Origin: Ignavibacteriae bacterium HGW-Ignavibacteriae-2
Lineage (GTDB): Bacteria; Bacteroidota; Ignavibacteria; Ignavibacteriales; Melioribacteraceae
Assembly (NCBI GenBank): GCA_002839805.1
Contig: PGYT01000002.1
Coordinates: 1 to 64,000, forward strand
Direction: 5' to 3'
DNA length: 64,000 bases
A program made the position numbers and the translations under genes. Below the pieces are notes generated by a model that was not told the DNA's origin, did not search any database, and was given only the letters and a program-made list of their open reading frames with translations. Below, piece after piece: positions 34,990 to 43,088 of the stretch. The stretch's first letter is position 1. Each line of letters opens with the position of its first letter.

Positions 34990-37200
34990 ATGGATTCACT
35001 ATCAAGAAGAAGGTTTTTAAAAATCACCGGCGCGTCAATTGCCGCTGCTACCGCAGTTACATCATTAAATTCGGTAGTAAAAGGGGCTAAAACAATTGAA
35101 GAAAAAAACGGTTCGGTTGTAAAAGGAATTCAAAAAATTCCTACTTATTGCGACCTCTGTTTTTGGAAGTGCGGCGCGATTGCTTATGTGGATAACGGAA
35201 AACTTTGGAAAATTGAAGGCAACCCTATAGATCCCTTAAGCAACGGTAGATTATGCCCTCGTGGTACAGGAGGTGTGGGCGCCTCTTTTGATAACGAAAG
35301 ATTAAAAACTCCTCTAATTAGAAAATCAGTTAGAGGCGAAGACCAATGGGTTAAAGCTACCTGGGATGAAGCGTTGGATTTGATAGCCAACAAAATGAAA
35401 AAGATAAAAACTAATTACGGTCCAGAATCACTGGCGTTTTTTAGTCACGGTATTGGCGGTAACTTTCTTAAACATACTTTTAAGGCATATGGAACCAACA
35501 ACATTACAGCACCATCGTTTGCCCAATGCCGCGGACCGAGGGAAATTGGTTTCGAGTTAACTTTTGGCGATGTTGTTGGCTCGCCCGAAAGAACTGATAT
35601 TAAGAACACTAAATGTTTAGTGCTGCTAGGATCTCACCTCGGTGAAAACATGCATAATACCCAAGTTCAAGAATTTGCTGATGCCGTTGGCGCTGGGGCA
35701 ACAGTTATTGTAGTTGATCCAAGATTCTCTGTAGCAGCTAGTAAAGCCAAACATTATTTGCCAATTAAACCAGGTACCGATATAGCTTTACTATTATCCT
35801 GGATGAATGTACTTGTTACCGAGGGACTTTATGATAAAGATTATGTTGAAAAATACGGATTCGGTTTCGAACAATTCGCTGCGGAAATTCAAGAATACAC
35901 ACCCGAATGGGCTTATACCAGAACCGGTATTGAACCTGCTGTTATAAGAGAAACCGCGCGCGAAATGGGAAAAAATAAACCTGCTACACTCGTACATCCC
36001 GGTAGACACGCAACCTGGTATGGTGATGACGCTCAAAGAGCCAGATCTGTTGCGCTGTTGAACGCTCTGTTGGGCAGTTGGGGAAGAAAAGGAGGATTTT
36101 ATACTCCATACAAATTTGGTTTGCCAGGTTATCCTTATCCAGAATATCCAAAACCAGAGAGAGAGCCGGCTGACAATCCTGGTAAAAAATATCCTTTTGC
36201 AGAGGGAGAGTTACTTTCAACAGGACTAAGAGAAGCAACAATTACAGGCAATCCCTATCCCATTAAAGGATGGTTTGTTTACGCAACTAATTTAATGCAG
36301 GCCTTGCCTAATCAACAGGAAACAATTAAAGCGATTCAGAATTTGGACTTGCTTGTAGTTGTTGATGTAGTACCAAGTGAAATAGCTGGTTGGGCTGATG
36401 TGATTTTACCGGAAGCTACTTATTTGGAAAGATACGACGATATAAGCGATTCGCCATTTAAAGAAGGATTTATAGCTTTACGACAACCCGCGATTGATCC
36501 TCCACACGATCAAAAACCAAATTGGTGGATCGCAAAAAAACTGGCTGATAAATTAGGACTTAGTAATTATTTCCCTTGGAAAAATGTTGAAGAATACTTG
36601 GATACAAGATTAAAATCAGCGGGATTAAGTTTGAATGAATTTAAGAAAACTGGCATAATTAAACGTCCTCCAAAACCCATCTATTTCGAGGATGGTGTTC
36701 AGCCATTTTTCTGGACTCAAAGCGGTAAAATAGAATTCTACTCGTTAAAATTAAAAGAACATGGATTCGATCCTGTTCCCAAATTTACTGCGCCCGAAGA
36801 ACCGCCAGCCGGATTTTTCAGATTGCTTTATGGCAGATCACCTGTGCATACATTCAGTAAAACACAAACTAATCCTATTCTTAACGATATGATGAGTGAG
36901 AACGAGGTTTGGGTGAACGCTGATATCGCCGGCCGATACGGAGTAAAAAACGGACAGTATATTAAACTCAAAAACAGTGATGGCGTTATTAGCAACAAAG
37001 TTAAAGTAAAAGTTACAGAACGAATCAGGACCGATTGTGTTTACATGGTTCATGGATTTGGTCAGACCTCCATTAGAAATCGTAAAACATATCTCAAAGG
37101 AGCAAGTGACGCTCAATTGGTAACAAAATATAAAATGGATCCTCTTATGGGCGGTACGGGAATGAACGTGAATTTTGTAACATTCGAGATGGAGGTGTAA
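34990..37200 (+). CDS. Tat-exported molybdopterin oxidoreductase, polysulfide/thiosulfate reductase type (catalytic subunit)
   Basis: The 736-residue enzyme of the DMSO-reductase family has a Tat signal (SRRRFLKITGA). An N-terminal [4Fe-4S] site is seen as YCDLCFWKCGA plus GRLCPRG. The likely molybdenum ligand Cys180 is in FAQCRGPRE. A C-terminal MGD-binding domain has LLYGRSPVHTFSKTQTNP. The length matches PsrA/PhsA (about 760). With the ferredoxin and NrfD genes it forms a three-part periplasmic enzyme linked to the quinone pool. The adjacent YeeE/YedE and rhodanese-like genes suggest a sulfur substrate (thiosulfate, polysulfide, tetrathionate or sulfite). Direction, reduction or oxidation, cannot be told. 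Confidence 0.92.
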   Translation: MDSLSRRRFLKITGASIAAATAVTSLNSVVKGAKTIEEKNGSVVKGIQKIPTYCDLCFWKCGAIAYVDNGKLWKIEGNPIDPLSNGRLCPRGTGGVGASFDNERLKTPLIRKSVRGEDQWVKATWDEALDLIANKMKKIKTNYGPESLAFFSHGIGGNFLKHTFKAYGTNNITAPSFAQCRGPREIGFELTFGDVVGSPERTDIKNTKCLVLLGSHLGENMHNTQVQEFADAVGAGATVIVVDPRFSVAASKAKHYLPIKPGTDIALLLSWMNVLVTEGLYDKDYVEKYGFGFEQFAAEIQEYTPEWAYTRTGIEPAVIRETAREMGKNKPATLVHPGRHATWYGDDAQRARSVALLNALLGSWGRKGGFYTPYKFGLPGYPYPEYPKPEREPADNPGKKYPFAEGELLSTGLREATITGNPYPIKGWFVYATNLMQALPNQQETIKAIQNLDLLVVVDVVPSEIAGWADVILPEATYLERYDDISDSPFKEGFIALRQPAIDPPHDQKPNWWIAKKLADKLGLSNYFPWKNVEEYLDTRLKSAGLSLNEFKKTGIIKRPPKPIYFEDGVQPFFWTQSGKIEFYSLKLKEHGFDPVPKFTAPEEPPAGFFRLLYGRSPVHTFSKTQTNPILNDMMSENEVWVNADIAGRYGVKNGQYIKLKNSDGVISNKVKVKVTERIRTDCVYMVHGFGQTSIRNRKTYLKGASDAQLVTKYKMDPLMGGTGMNVNFVTFEMEV

Positions 37201-37201
37201 T

Positions 37202-37741
37202 ATGTCAAGATTTGGAATGGCCATAGATACAGTAAGATGTGTTGGCTGCATGGATTGTGTTGTAGCCTGTAAAACCGAAAATAAAGTGCCCGAAGGATTT
37301 AACCGCGATTGGATAACTGAGGAAGCGTTCGGAAATTTTCCCAATATTCAGTTGGAAATAAGAACAGAGAGATGTAATCATTGTGAAGAAGCCCCATGTG
37401 TGGATTGTTGCCCAACAGGCGCGAGCCATTATCATGATACCGGCGGAGTTGTTTTAGTTAATCATAATGAATGTATTGGCTGCAAAGCATGCGTTGCTTC
37501 CTGTCCATACGACGCAAGGTTTATTCATCCCGATGGTTATGCAGATAAATGCACTTTCTGCATTCACAGAGTGGAAAAGGGGGAAGACCCCGCGTGTGTA
37601 TCTGTTTGCCCGACTCACTGTATGACATTCGGCGATTTGGATGATCCGAACAGTAAAATCAGCAAACTTGTTAAAAGTCGTAAATGGCACGTGCTTAAAC
37701 CGGAAGCCGGTACAAAACCACATATATATTATTTAACGTAG
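37202..37741 (+). CDS. Four-cluster ferredoxin subunit (PsrB/NrfC/DmsB type)
   Basis: The 179-residue protein carries four [4Fe-4S] motifs: CVGCMDCVVACK, CNHCEEAPCVDCCP, CIGCKACVASCPYDA and CTFCIHR...CVSVCPTHC. This is the standard electron-transfer subunit between the molybdenum subunit and the NrfD membrane anchor. There is no signal peptide, so it would travel with the Tat-exported catalytic subunit. It starts 2 bases after the catalytic gene and lies 9 bases before nrfD. Confidence 0.95.
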   Translation: MSRFGMAIDTVRCVGCMDCVVACKTENKVPEGFNRDWITEEAFGNFPNIQLEIRTERCNHCEEAPCVDCCPTGASHYHDTGGVVLVNHNECIGCKACVASCPYDARFIHPDGYADKCTFCIHRVEKGEDPACVSVCPTHCMTFGDLDDPNSKISKLVKSRKWHVLKPEAGTKPHIYYLT

Positions 37742-37749
37742 AGGAAATC

Positions 37750-38694
37750 ATGCACGAATTAACAACTACAAGACATAATCATTTGATTGATCCGGTGCTT
37801 CATGTTTGGGGATGGGAAATTCCTGTGTATCTATTTCTTGGCGGCATGGTCGCAGGAATGATGATAATTTCCGGTTACTTTTTATTTAAGGGAAAAACTA
37901 AAAATACAGACTGCTCATGCTTTCTTGCCCCTTTAATAAGCATTGTGCTTTTGAGTTTGGGTATGTTTGCTCTGTTTTTGGATTTAGAACATAAGTTATA
38001 TGTCTGGCGATTATATACTACTTTCGAAATCACTTCTCCGATGTCCTGGGGAGCATGGATACTTTTACTAGTATACCCTGCATTAATAGCTAATATAATT
38101 ATACGTTTCCCCGATAAACTTTCAGATAGATTTCCAAAACTGAAAGAACTTTCCAATAAATTCGCCGGAAAATATTTCCTTATTAAAAATATCGGAATCA
38201 TCAATATGATGCTTGGAGCAATGCTGGGTATGTATACCGGTGTTCTGCTAAGCACACTTGCGGCAAGACCACTTTGGAATACATCTATATTATGGCTTCT
38301 ATTTTTAACTTCAGGGCTTTCGGGAGCGGCTGCTTTTATTCATATGATTGCAAAGGATGTAGAAGAAAGAGAATTATTGGCGAAAGCTGACAACGGATTT
38401 TTAACTATCGAAATATTTGTAATTGCGCTTATGCTAATTGGATTGTTAACATCAACTGAAGTCCACAAAGACGCAGCCACTTTATTAATTAGCGGTTCAT
38501 TCGCACCCGTATTCTGGGTTTTTGTAGTAGGATTAGGAATTATTATACCATTGTTTATACAATTACTTGCTGTTAATCATAAAATTAAACATACCCCTCT
38601 GGCTCCTGTATTCGTGATATTAGGCGGTCTTATTTTAAGATTTGTAATTGTCCAGGCCGGACAGGTAAGCCATTATATAAACGCGCATTTTTAA
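37750..38694 (+). CDS. NrfD/PsrC-family quinone-reactive membrane subunit
   Basis: The 314-residue protein has eight hydrophobic helices. The typical opening WGWEIPVYLFLGGMVAGMMIISGY and FLDLEHKLYVWRLYTTFEITSPMSWGAWILL mark the NrfD fold. It exchanges electrons between the menaquinone pool and the ferredoxin subunit on the outer membrane face. It is the third gene of the oxidoreductase operon and should anchor the enzyme. Confidence 0.93.
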   Translation: MHELTTTRHNHLIDPVLHVWGWEIPVYLFLGGMVAGMMIISGYFLFKGKTKNTDCSCFLAPLISIVLLSLGMFALFLDLEHKLYVWRLYTTFEITSPMSWGAWILLLVYPALIANIIIRFPDKLSDRFPKLKELSNKFAGKYFLIKNIGIINMMLGAMLGMYTGVLLSTLAARPLWNTSILWLLFLTSGLSGAAAFIHMIAKDVEERELLAKADNGFLTIEIFVIALMLIGLLTSTEVHKDAATLLISGSFAPVFWVFVVGLGIIIPLFIQLLAVNHKIKHTPLAPVFVILGGLILRFVIVQAGQVSHYINAHF

Positions 38695-38724
38695 TTAAGA
38701 AATTGAATTTTTGTTGGAGAAAAA

Positions 38725-39300
38725 ATGACAATATTAACTGAAACATTAAAAAATGAGAAGACGGCGGAAAAAACGACACATATTGTTGTTGAAAAGCCCT
38801 ACTCCAATCCATATTACACGGGATTCGGATTAGGCTTAGTTCTGCTCGCAGCTTTTGTAATTATGGGCAGAGGCCTTGGCGCATCAGGTGCAATATCAAC
38901 TGTAACTGCGGTTACGGTTAATGCCGTGGCACCGGAACACGCGCAAAGCAACGAATTTTTTCGAGGCTATATTGGAGATGGAACTACTAATCCATTGAAG
39001 GACTGGTTAGTTTTTGAAATAATTGGGGTGTTGGTAGGCGGTTTTATTTCGGGCGCTTTGGCCGGAAGAAATAAAATCACCGTAGAAAAAGGTCCCCGCG
39101 TTTCAACAAGAACAAGATTTATATATGCGTTTGTCGGTGGATCTTTAATGGGTATTGGTGCTAAAATCGCAAGAGGCTGCACTAGCGGTCAAGCCTTAAC
39201 CGGAGGCGCTTTATTAAATGTTGGAAGCTGGGCATTTATGCTGGCTGTATTTGCAGGCGGTTACGCAGTTGCATATTTTGTAAGGAGACAATGGATATGA
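38725..39300 (+). CDS. YeeE/YedE-family transporter, half A
   Basis: The 191-residue protein has five or six helices. The family motif ARGCTSGQALTGGALLNVGSWAF is present, including the conserved Cys of YeeE/TsuA proteins, which carry thiosulfate through the membrane by a cysteine relay. About 25 residues of polar N-terminus precede the first helix. The second half is encoded separately and overlaps by 10 bases; together they match one full-length YeeE. The operon position supports uptake or export of a sulfur compound. Confidence 0.92.
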   Translation: MTILTETLKNEKTAEKTTHIVVEKPYSNPYYTGFGLGLVLLAAFVIMGRGLGASGAISTVTAVTVNAVAPEHAQSNEFFRGYIGDGTTNPLKDWLVFEIIGVLVGGFISGALAGRNKITVEKGPRVSTRTRFIYAFVGGSLMGIGAKIARGCTSGQALTGGALLNVGSWAFMLAVFAGGYAVAYFVRRQWI

Positions 39301-39896
39301 ACGCACCATTTTATAAATTTGGTTTATTCGGAATGGATATAAGCCTTGTAGTAGCTTTTATAATCGGCATTGGTTTTGGGTTCGCGCTTGAACGAGGCGG
39401 ATTCGGAAATGCAAGAATTCTTGCCGCTCAGTTTTATTTTACAAACATGCGTGTATTAAAAGTAATGTTTACAGCAATTGTTACCGCAATGCTTGGTGTT
39501 TTCTATTTATCTTTAATCGGATGGGTCGATTTGTCGCTTGTTTACGTAAGTGAAACATATTTAGTTCCGCAAATTGTTGGCGGATTAATTCTGGGCTTCG
39601 GTTTTATTATAGGTGGGTATTGTCCCGGAACTTCTTTTGTATCTTTTGCGACTGGAAGAAAAGATGGATTGGTTTTTATACTTGGAGTAGTTTTCGGAAC
39701 TTTCGTTATCGGAGAACTTTTTCCTTATATAACCGATTTTTATTACTCCTCTGCTATGGGAAAAATCACACTGCCGGACGTATTTGGAGTTTCTTACGGT
39801 ATGGTGGTATTCGCAGTAGTAGTTATGGCTTTGGGTGCTTTTGCGGCTGCCGAATGGGGTGAGAAAGTAATGGCTAAAAAAAATGCGGGAAAATAA
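39291..39896 (+). CDS. YeeE/YedE-family transporter, half B
   Basis: The 201-residue protein has six helices. It carries FALERGGFGNARILAAQFYFTNMRVLK and the second cysteine motif GGYCPGTSFVSFATGRKDG. It should pair with half A. AAGGAG lies 4 bases before the first ATG (39291); ATG 39297 is also possible. It is followed closely by the rhodanese-like gene. Confidence 0.92.
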   Translation: MDMNAPFYKFGLFGMDISLVVAFIIGIGFGFALERGGFGNARILAAQFYFTNMRVLKVMFTAIVTAMLGVFYLSLIGWVDLSLVYVSETYLVPQIVGGLILGFGFIIGGYCPGTSFVSFATGRKDGLVFILGVVFGTFVIGELFPYITDFYYSSAMGKITLPDVFGVSYGMVVFAVVVMALGAFAAAEWGEKVMAKKNAGK

Positions 39897-39897
39897 A

Positions 39898-40548
39898 ATG
39901 AAAGATAAAATTATGCAGTTAAGCGGACCTAAAAAACTTGCTGTTGTGGCCTTTGCCTTTGGCTTTATAGCCATGTTCGCCGGTAATCCTTATGATAATA
40001 CTTTCACAAATGTAAACACAAAAGAAATTGCTCTTTCTTCAATGAATGACGCGGATAAAATTTCAGTATCTGATTTAGCGGATTGGATAATAAAAGCTAA
40101 AGCTGATTACAAACTTGTGGATTTAAGAAGTCAGGAGAAATTTGAAGAATATTTTATTCCTTCAGCCTATAATGTTCTGCCAGTCGATTTGAGTACTTCC
40201 GGATTAATGAGAAATGAGAAAATATTATTGTATGGTGATGATAATGTGATTTCCGCTCAGGCGTGGTTTCTGCTAAAAAGTAGAGGTTATAAGGGAGTTT
40301 ATATTTTGGATGGAGGAATAAATGCTTGGAAGGATCAAATATTATTTCCTAAATTGATTGCAGATGCTACTCCTGAACAAACAATTGAATTTAATAAAAT
40401 GAAAGAGGTAAGTCTCTATTTTGGCGGTGCTCCTCAGGAAAACTCAGAACAAGTTAATAAAGCTGAAATAAAAATGCCTGAGTTAAAGGCTCCAGTTCAA
40501 ACAAACCTAACCACGGCACCAAAGAAAAAGAAACGTGAAGGCTGTTAA
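39898..40548 (+). CDS. Membrane-anchored rhodanese-like protein lacking the catalytic cysteine
   Basis: The protein has 216 residues. One N-terminal helix (LAVVAFAFGFIAMFAG) precedes a rhodanese fold: YKLVDLRSQEKFEEYFIPSAYNV, then KILLYGDDNVISAQAWFLLKSRGYKGVYILDGG. In active rhodaneses the loop after the fourth strand begins with Cys (YCRSG); here it reads YGDDN, so the sulfur-carrying Cys is missing. The extreme C-terminus is KKKKREGC, where the last residue is the only Cys. ATG 39898, just after the YeeE stop, is chosen over the in-frame ATG 39883. The role is probably binding or delivering sulfur via the tail, or scaffolding (inference). Confidence 0.88.
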   Translation: MKDKIMQLSGPKKLAVVAFAFGFIAMFAGNPYDNTFTNVNTKEIALSSMNDADKISVSDLADWIIKAKADYKLVDLRSQEKFEEYFIPSAYNVLPVDLSTSGLMRNEKILLYGDDNVISAQAWFLLKSRGYKGVYILDGGINAWKDQILFPKLIADATPEQTIEFNKMKEVSLYFGGAPQENSEQVNKAEIKMPELKAPVQTNLTTAPKKKKREGC

Positions 40549-40561
40549 ATCATATTTATTT

Positions 40562-40598
40562 ATCTTGCCTCGCGCTCACGCATGGGGCAAGATTTTTA
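40562..40598 (+). terminator. Terminator of the sulfur-redox operon
   Basis: The stem ATCTTGCCTC / GGGGCAAGAT (one G-T pair) has an internal GCG/CGC element and is followed by TTTTATC. It begins 14 bases after the rhodanese-like stop codon, and the convergent membrane-protein gene ends beside it. Confidence 0.88.
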
Positions 40599-41642
40599 TC
40601 AATTTTCAAAAAGAACATATAAAATTAAAACCGTTATAAAATACTTATAACGTTCTATACCAGTTTTAGAATCCGAAAACGCCCAACTAGCTTTTATTGC
40701 CGACCTGATAAGTGGAAACATTTTAATTGAATTTTCAATTTCCTCTGAATACCTCACTCTCTTCTTGAGAAGATATCTCTTGAATATTTTTAATATGTAC
40801 GGTGATAAAACATAATACCAAACGATAAGTATTATTACACTTCGTCCTAACATAAACATAATTTGATTCGCGAAAGAACTATCAATTTTTTCGTATCTAT
40901 AAGAAAGAATTATTAAAAATAGAGACACTAAAATTATTAACAAGCCTGACAATCGGCCCCACCATTTTTTATGTTTTCTTTTCCTGACAGGTATGTCAAA
41001 TTCCATGATAGAGTGGTTTAATTCTTTTAATTTATTTTTATCAAATTCTGTTATCCAGATGGGTAATTTCCCTCCCAAAATTCCAAACATTATCCCGCCC
41101 GCAGTATGTAACGATATATACATAATTATAAGCGACATACTCAGACTAAAATTTAATTCTGGATTCTCAACAAATTGTTTCAATACATAATCTGAAAATA
41201 CGTCTACTGATTCCCAAAGAGTATTGCCGTATACAATAGTTAAAATTATTACTTTTTGCACAGCCGATAACAAGGATGTTACAAGACCTAAAGTTACAGA
41301 AGCAATAATCGGCGGTTTTAGCAAACTGAAGAATATAAAACCCAGTAATCCTTGTATAAATACAGCCAAGTAAGCAGTGAGAGGTGTGTACGGGCTAATG
41401 ATAGCTTTGATTAAAATAACCACCAAAGTAGACCTGATTATAATATTTTTTTTATCAGAAAATGCGGACAAGAGAGAAATGAATATTACCGCGGCTCCCC
41501 CAATAAATAGGCCAGTAAATGGTATTTTAAACGCGTGTAAAATACCCCCTAACGCAGCTTCGCTGAATCCCCATAAAGCTGTAATACGAAGTATTACCGA
41601 ATTTGACTCTATTTTCCCGTAATTCGAATAATTAGTCAACAA
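40599..41642 (-). CDS. Polytopic membrane protein, ECF-transporter-like; function unknown
   Basis: The 347-residue protein has about eight to nine helices. The first half (ALWGFSEAALGGILHAFKIPFTGLFIGGAAVIF, then LGLVTSLLSAVQK) has the look of an energy-coupling-factor substrate-binding component. The second half, after a basic linker PVRKRKHKKWW, has a further membrane part with positively charged ends, somewhat like a T component. I cannot name its substrate. The start is TTG with no strong ribosome site; the gene lies 12 bases after the CMD copy 2 gene, so the two are co-transcribed. Confidence 0.6.
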   Translation of the reverse strand: MLTNYSNYGKIESNSVILRITALWGFSEAALGGILHAFKIPFTGLFIGGAAVIFISLLSAFSDKKNIIIRSTLVVILIKAIISPYTPLTAYLAVFIQGLLGFIFFSLLKPPIIASVTLGLVTSLLSAVQKVIILTIVYGNTLWESVDVFSDYVLKQFVENPELNFSLSMSLIIMYISLHTAGGIMFGILGGKLPIWITEFDKNKLKELNHSIMEFDIPVRKRKHKKWWGRLSGLLIILVSLFLIILSYRYEKIDSSFANQIMFMLGRSVIILIVWYYVLSPYILKIFKRYLLKKRVRYSEEIENSIKMFPLIRSAIKASWAFSDSKTGIERYKYFITVLILYVLFEN

Positions 41643-41654
41643 GAGTGCCCGAAT

Positions 41655-41966
41655 TTATTTTTCAACTAAATCATCAATCCAACTTAAAGCGGCCATGGAA
41701 GACGGCAACCCAATTGTGGGGATCGCTAAAATTGCAATTTCTTTTATTTCTTCTTTCGTTAAACCGGCATCGAGTGCTTTTCGTGTATGAGAATGTACGG
41801 CTCCTTCCAATTTTGCGCCTGTGGATATGGCCAGTTTTATTAAAGCTCTTGTTTTTTGATCGAATTTACTGTTCCCGTGTATAACATTCCCCAGTTCTTC
41901 GTATGCATTCGCAATTTCCGAATATTCGGTTTTAAATTTAAGAAAGTGTTTTGGAATTTCTGACAT
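41655..41966 (-). CDS. Carboxymuconolactone-decarboxylase-family protein without redox cysteines, copy 2
   Basis: The 103-residue protein shares the same plan as the protein at 26484-26801 (DQKTRALIKLAISTGAKLEGAVHSHTRKALDAG). Its core motif is EGAVHSH, again with no Cys. Both copies are followed by a membrane protein gene: here the ECF-like protein, at the other locus the CHR transporter. Upstream is GGAGGCGGAAATG, a strong ribosome site. The chemical role is unknown. Confidence 0.88.
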   Translation of the reverse strand: MSEIPKHFLKFKTEYSEIANAYEELGNVIHGNSKFDQKTRALIKLAISTGAKLEGAVHSHTRKALDAGLTKEEIKEIAILAIPTIGLPSSMAALSWIDDLVEK

Positions 41967-42100
41967 TTCCGCCTCCTATTATAATCCAAATAAAAAATAT
42001 TTGTTTTAAAACAGATAAATAACTAGTTCAATAATATATTGGATTTACTGATTAAATACAGCCGATATATTCTAATGATTAAAAATGTAAAAGAAAGTAT

Positions 42101-42114
42101 TGTCATAGTTGACA
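42101..42114. promoter_or_regulatory. Inverted repeat TGTCA-N4-TGACA, possible operator
   Basis: The short dyad lies about 50 bases upstream of the DUF362 gene, in the divergent region between the CMD copy 2 gene and DUF362. Its length and position suit a CRP/FNR-family-type or other dimer site. There is only a single copy, so this is weak evidence. Confidence 0.3.
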
Positions 42115-42164
42115 TTAGAGTCTTGTTATAGTAATTTATACTATCATTCTTTGGAATTCACCTT

Positions 42165-43085
42165 ATGAAAAGAAGAGAATTTATTATAAAAAGTGTTACC
42201 GCCGGCGCTACAGTGGGATTAACTACACTTCCACTTTTTAATATTATTGGAGCGTCAAAAAAATCTACGACTTCGGTAAAATATGATCTTGTAGCAATAC
42301 GAGGCGGCGAGCCGGATGTAATGTTCAACAGAGCAATACAATCTTTGGGAGGTTTATCAAACTTTGTTAAACCGAATCAGACGGTGGTAATTAAACCTAA
42401 TATTGGTTGGGATGTTGTTCCTGAGAGAGCTGCAAATACTAATCCCATTTTAATAAAAGAAATAGTTAAACAATGTTACGGCGCAGGCGCAAAGGAAGTT
42501 TTTGTTTTCGACCATACCTGTGACGAGTGGAGCAGATGTTATAGCAACAGCGGAATTAAAAGCGCGGCCGAAAGCGCGGGCGCCACTGTTGTACCGGGAA
42601 ACTATGAAAAGTATTATCAGAAGGTTGATATTCCCAAAGGAATAAATATGAAGGACGCCAAAGTGCACGAATTAATTCTAGATTCCGATGTATTTATTAA
42701 TGTGCCAATACTTAAACATCACGGCGGCGCTCAACTTTCGCTGGGAATGAAAAATTTAATGGGAGTTGTGTGGGACAGACAGTATTGGCACCGCAATAAT
42801 TTACATCAATGCATTGCTGATTTTGTTACCTGGCGCAAGCCTCATTTAACAGTTATTGATGGATATCTCTCGCTAAAAAGAAACGGACCTCGAGGGGTTT
42901 CTACTGATGATGTAATTACTATGAAAACACAAATTATTTCAGCCGATATTGTTGCCGCAGATGCCGCCGCTGCAAAATTTTTCGGCGAAGAACCGGAAAA
43001 AATAGGTCATATAAAAATAGCTGGCGCTATGAAATCCGGTGTAATTAATCTAGATAAGCTTTCTATCGATAGAATCAAATTGTAG
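42165..43085 (+). CDS. Tat-exported DUF362-domain protein
   Basis: The protein has 306 residues. A Tat signal (MKRREFIIKSVTAGATVGL) is followed by a DUF362 domain with VVIKPNIGWDVVPERAANTNP, HGGAQLSLGMKNLMG and DIVAADAAAAKFFG. DUF362 proteins often sit with iron-sulfur proteins but their reaction is unknown. The next gene encodes a polyferredoxin and begins within 3 bases, so the pair probably works together in periplasmic electron transfer. Confidence 0.88.
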   Translation: MKRREFIIKSVTAGATVGLTTLPLFNIIGASKKSTTSVKYDLVAIRGGEPDVMFNRAIQSLGGLSNFVKPNQTVVIKPNIGWDVVPERAANTNPILIKEIVKQCYGAGAKEVFVFDHTCDEWSRCYSNSGIKSAAESAGATVVPGNYEKYYQKVDIPKGINMKDAKVHELILDSDVFINVPILKHHGGAQLSLGMKNLMGVVWDRQYWHRNNLHQCIADFVTWRKPHLTVIDGYLSLKRNGPRGVSTDDVITMKTQIISADIVAADAAAAKFFGEEPEKIGHIKIAGAMKSGVINLDKLSIDRIKL

Positions 43086-43088
43086 TTG

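Noticed and set aside
39883-39897. Upstream ATG 39883 for the rhodanese-like gene
   Set aside because: It lies inside the YeeE half B gene; ATG 39898 directly after that stop gives a normal membrane-anchor start.
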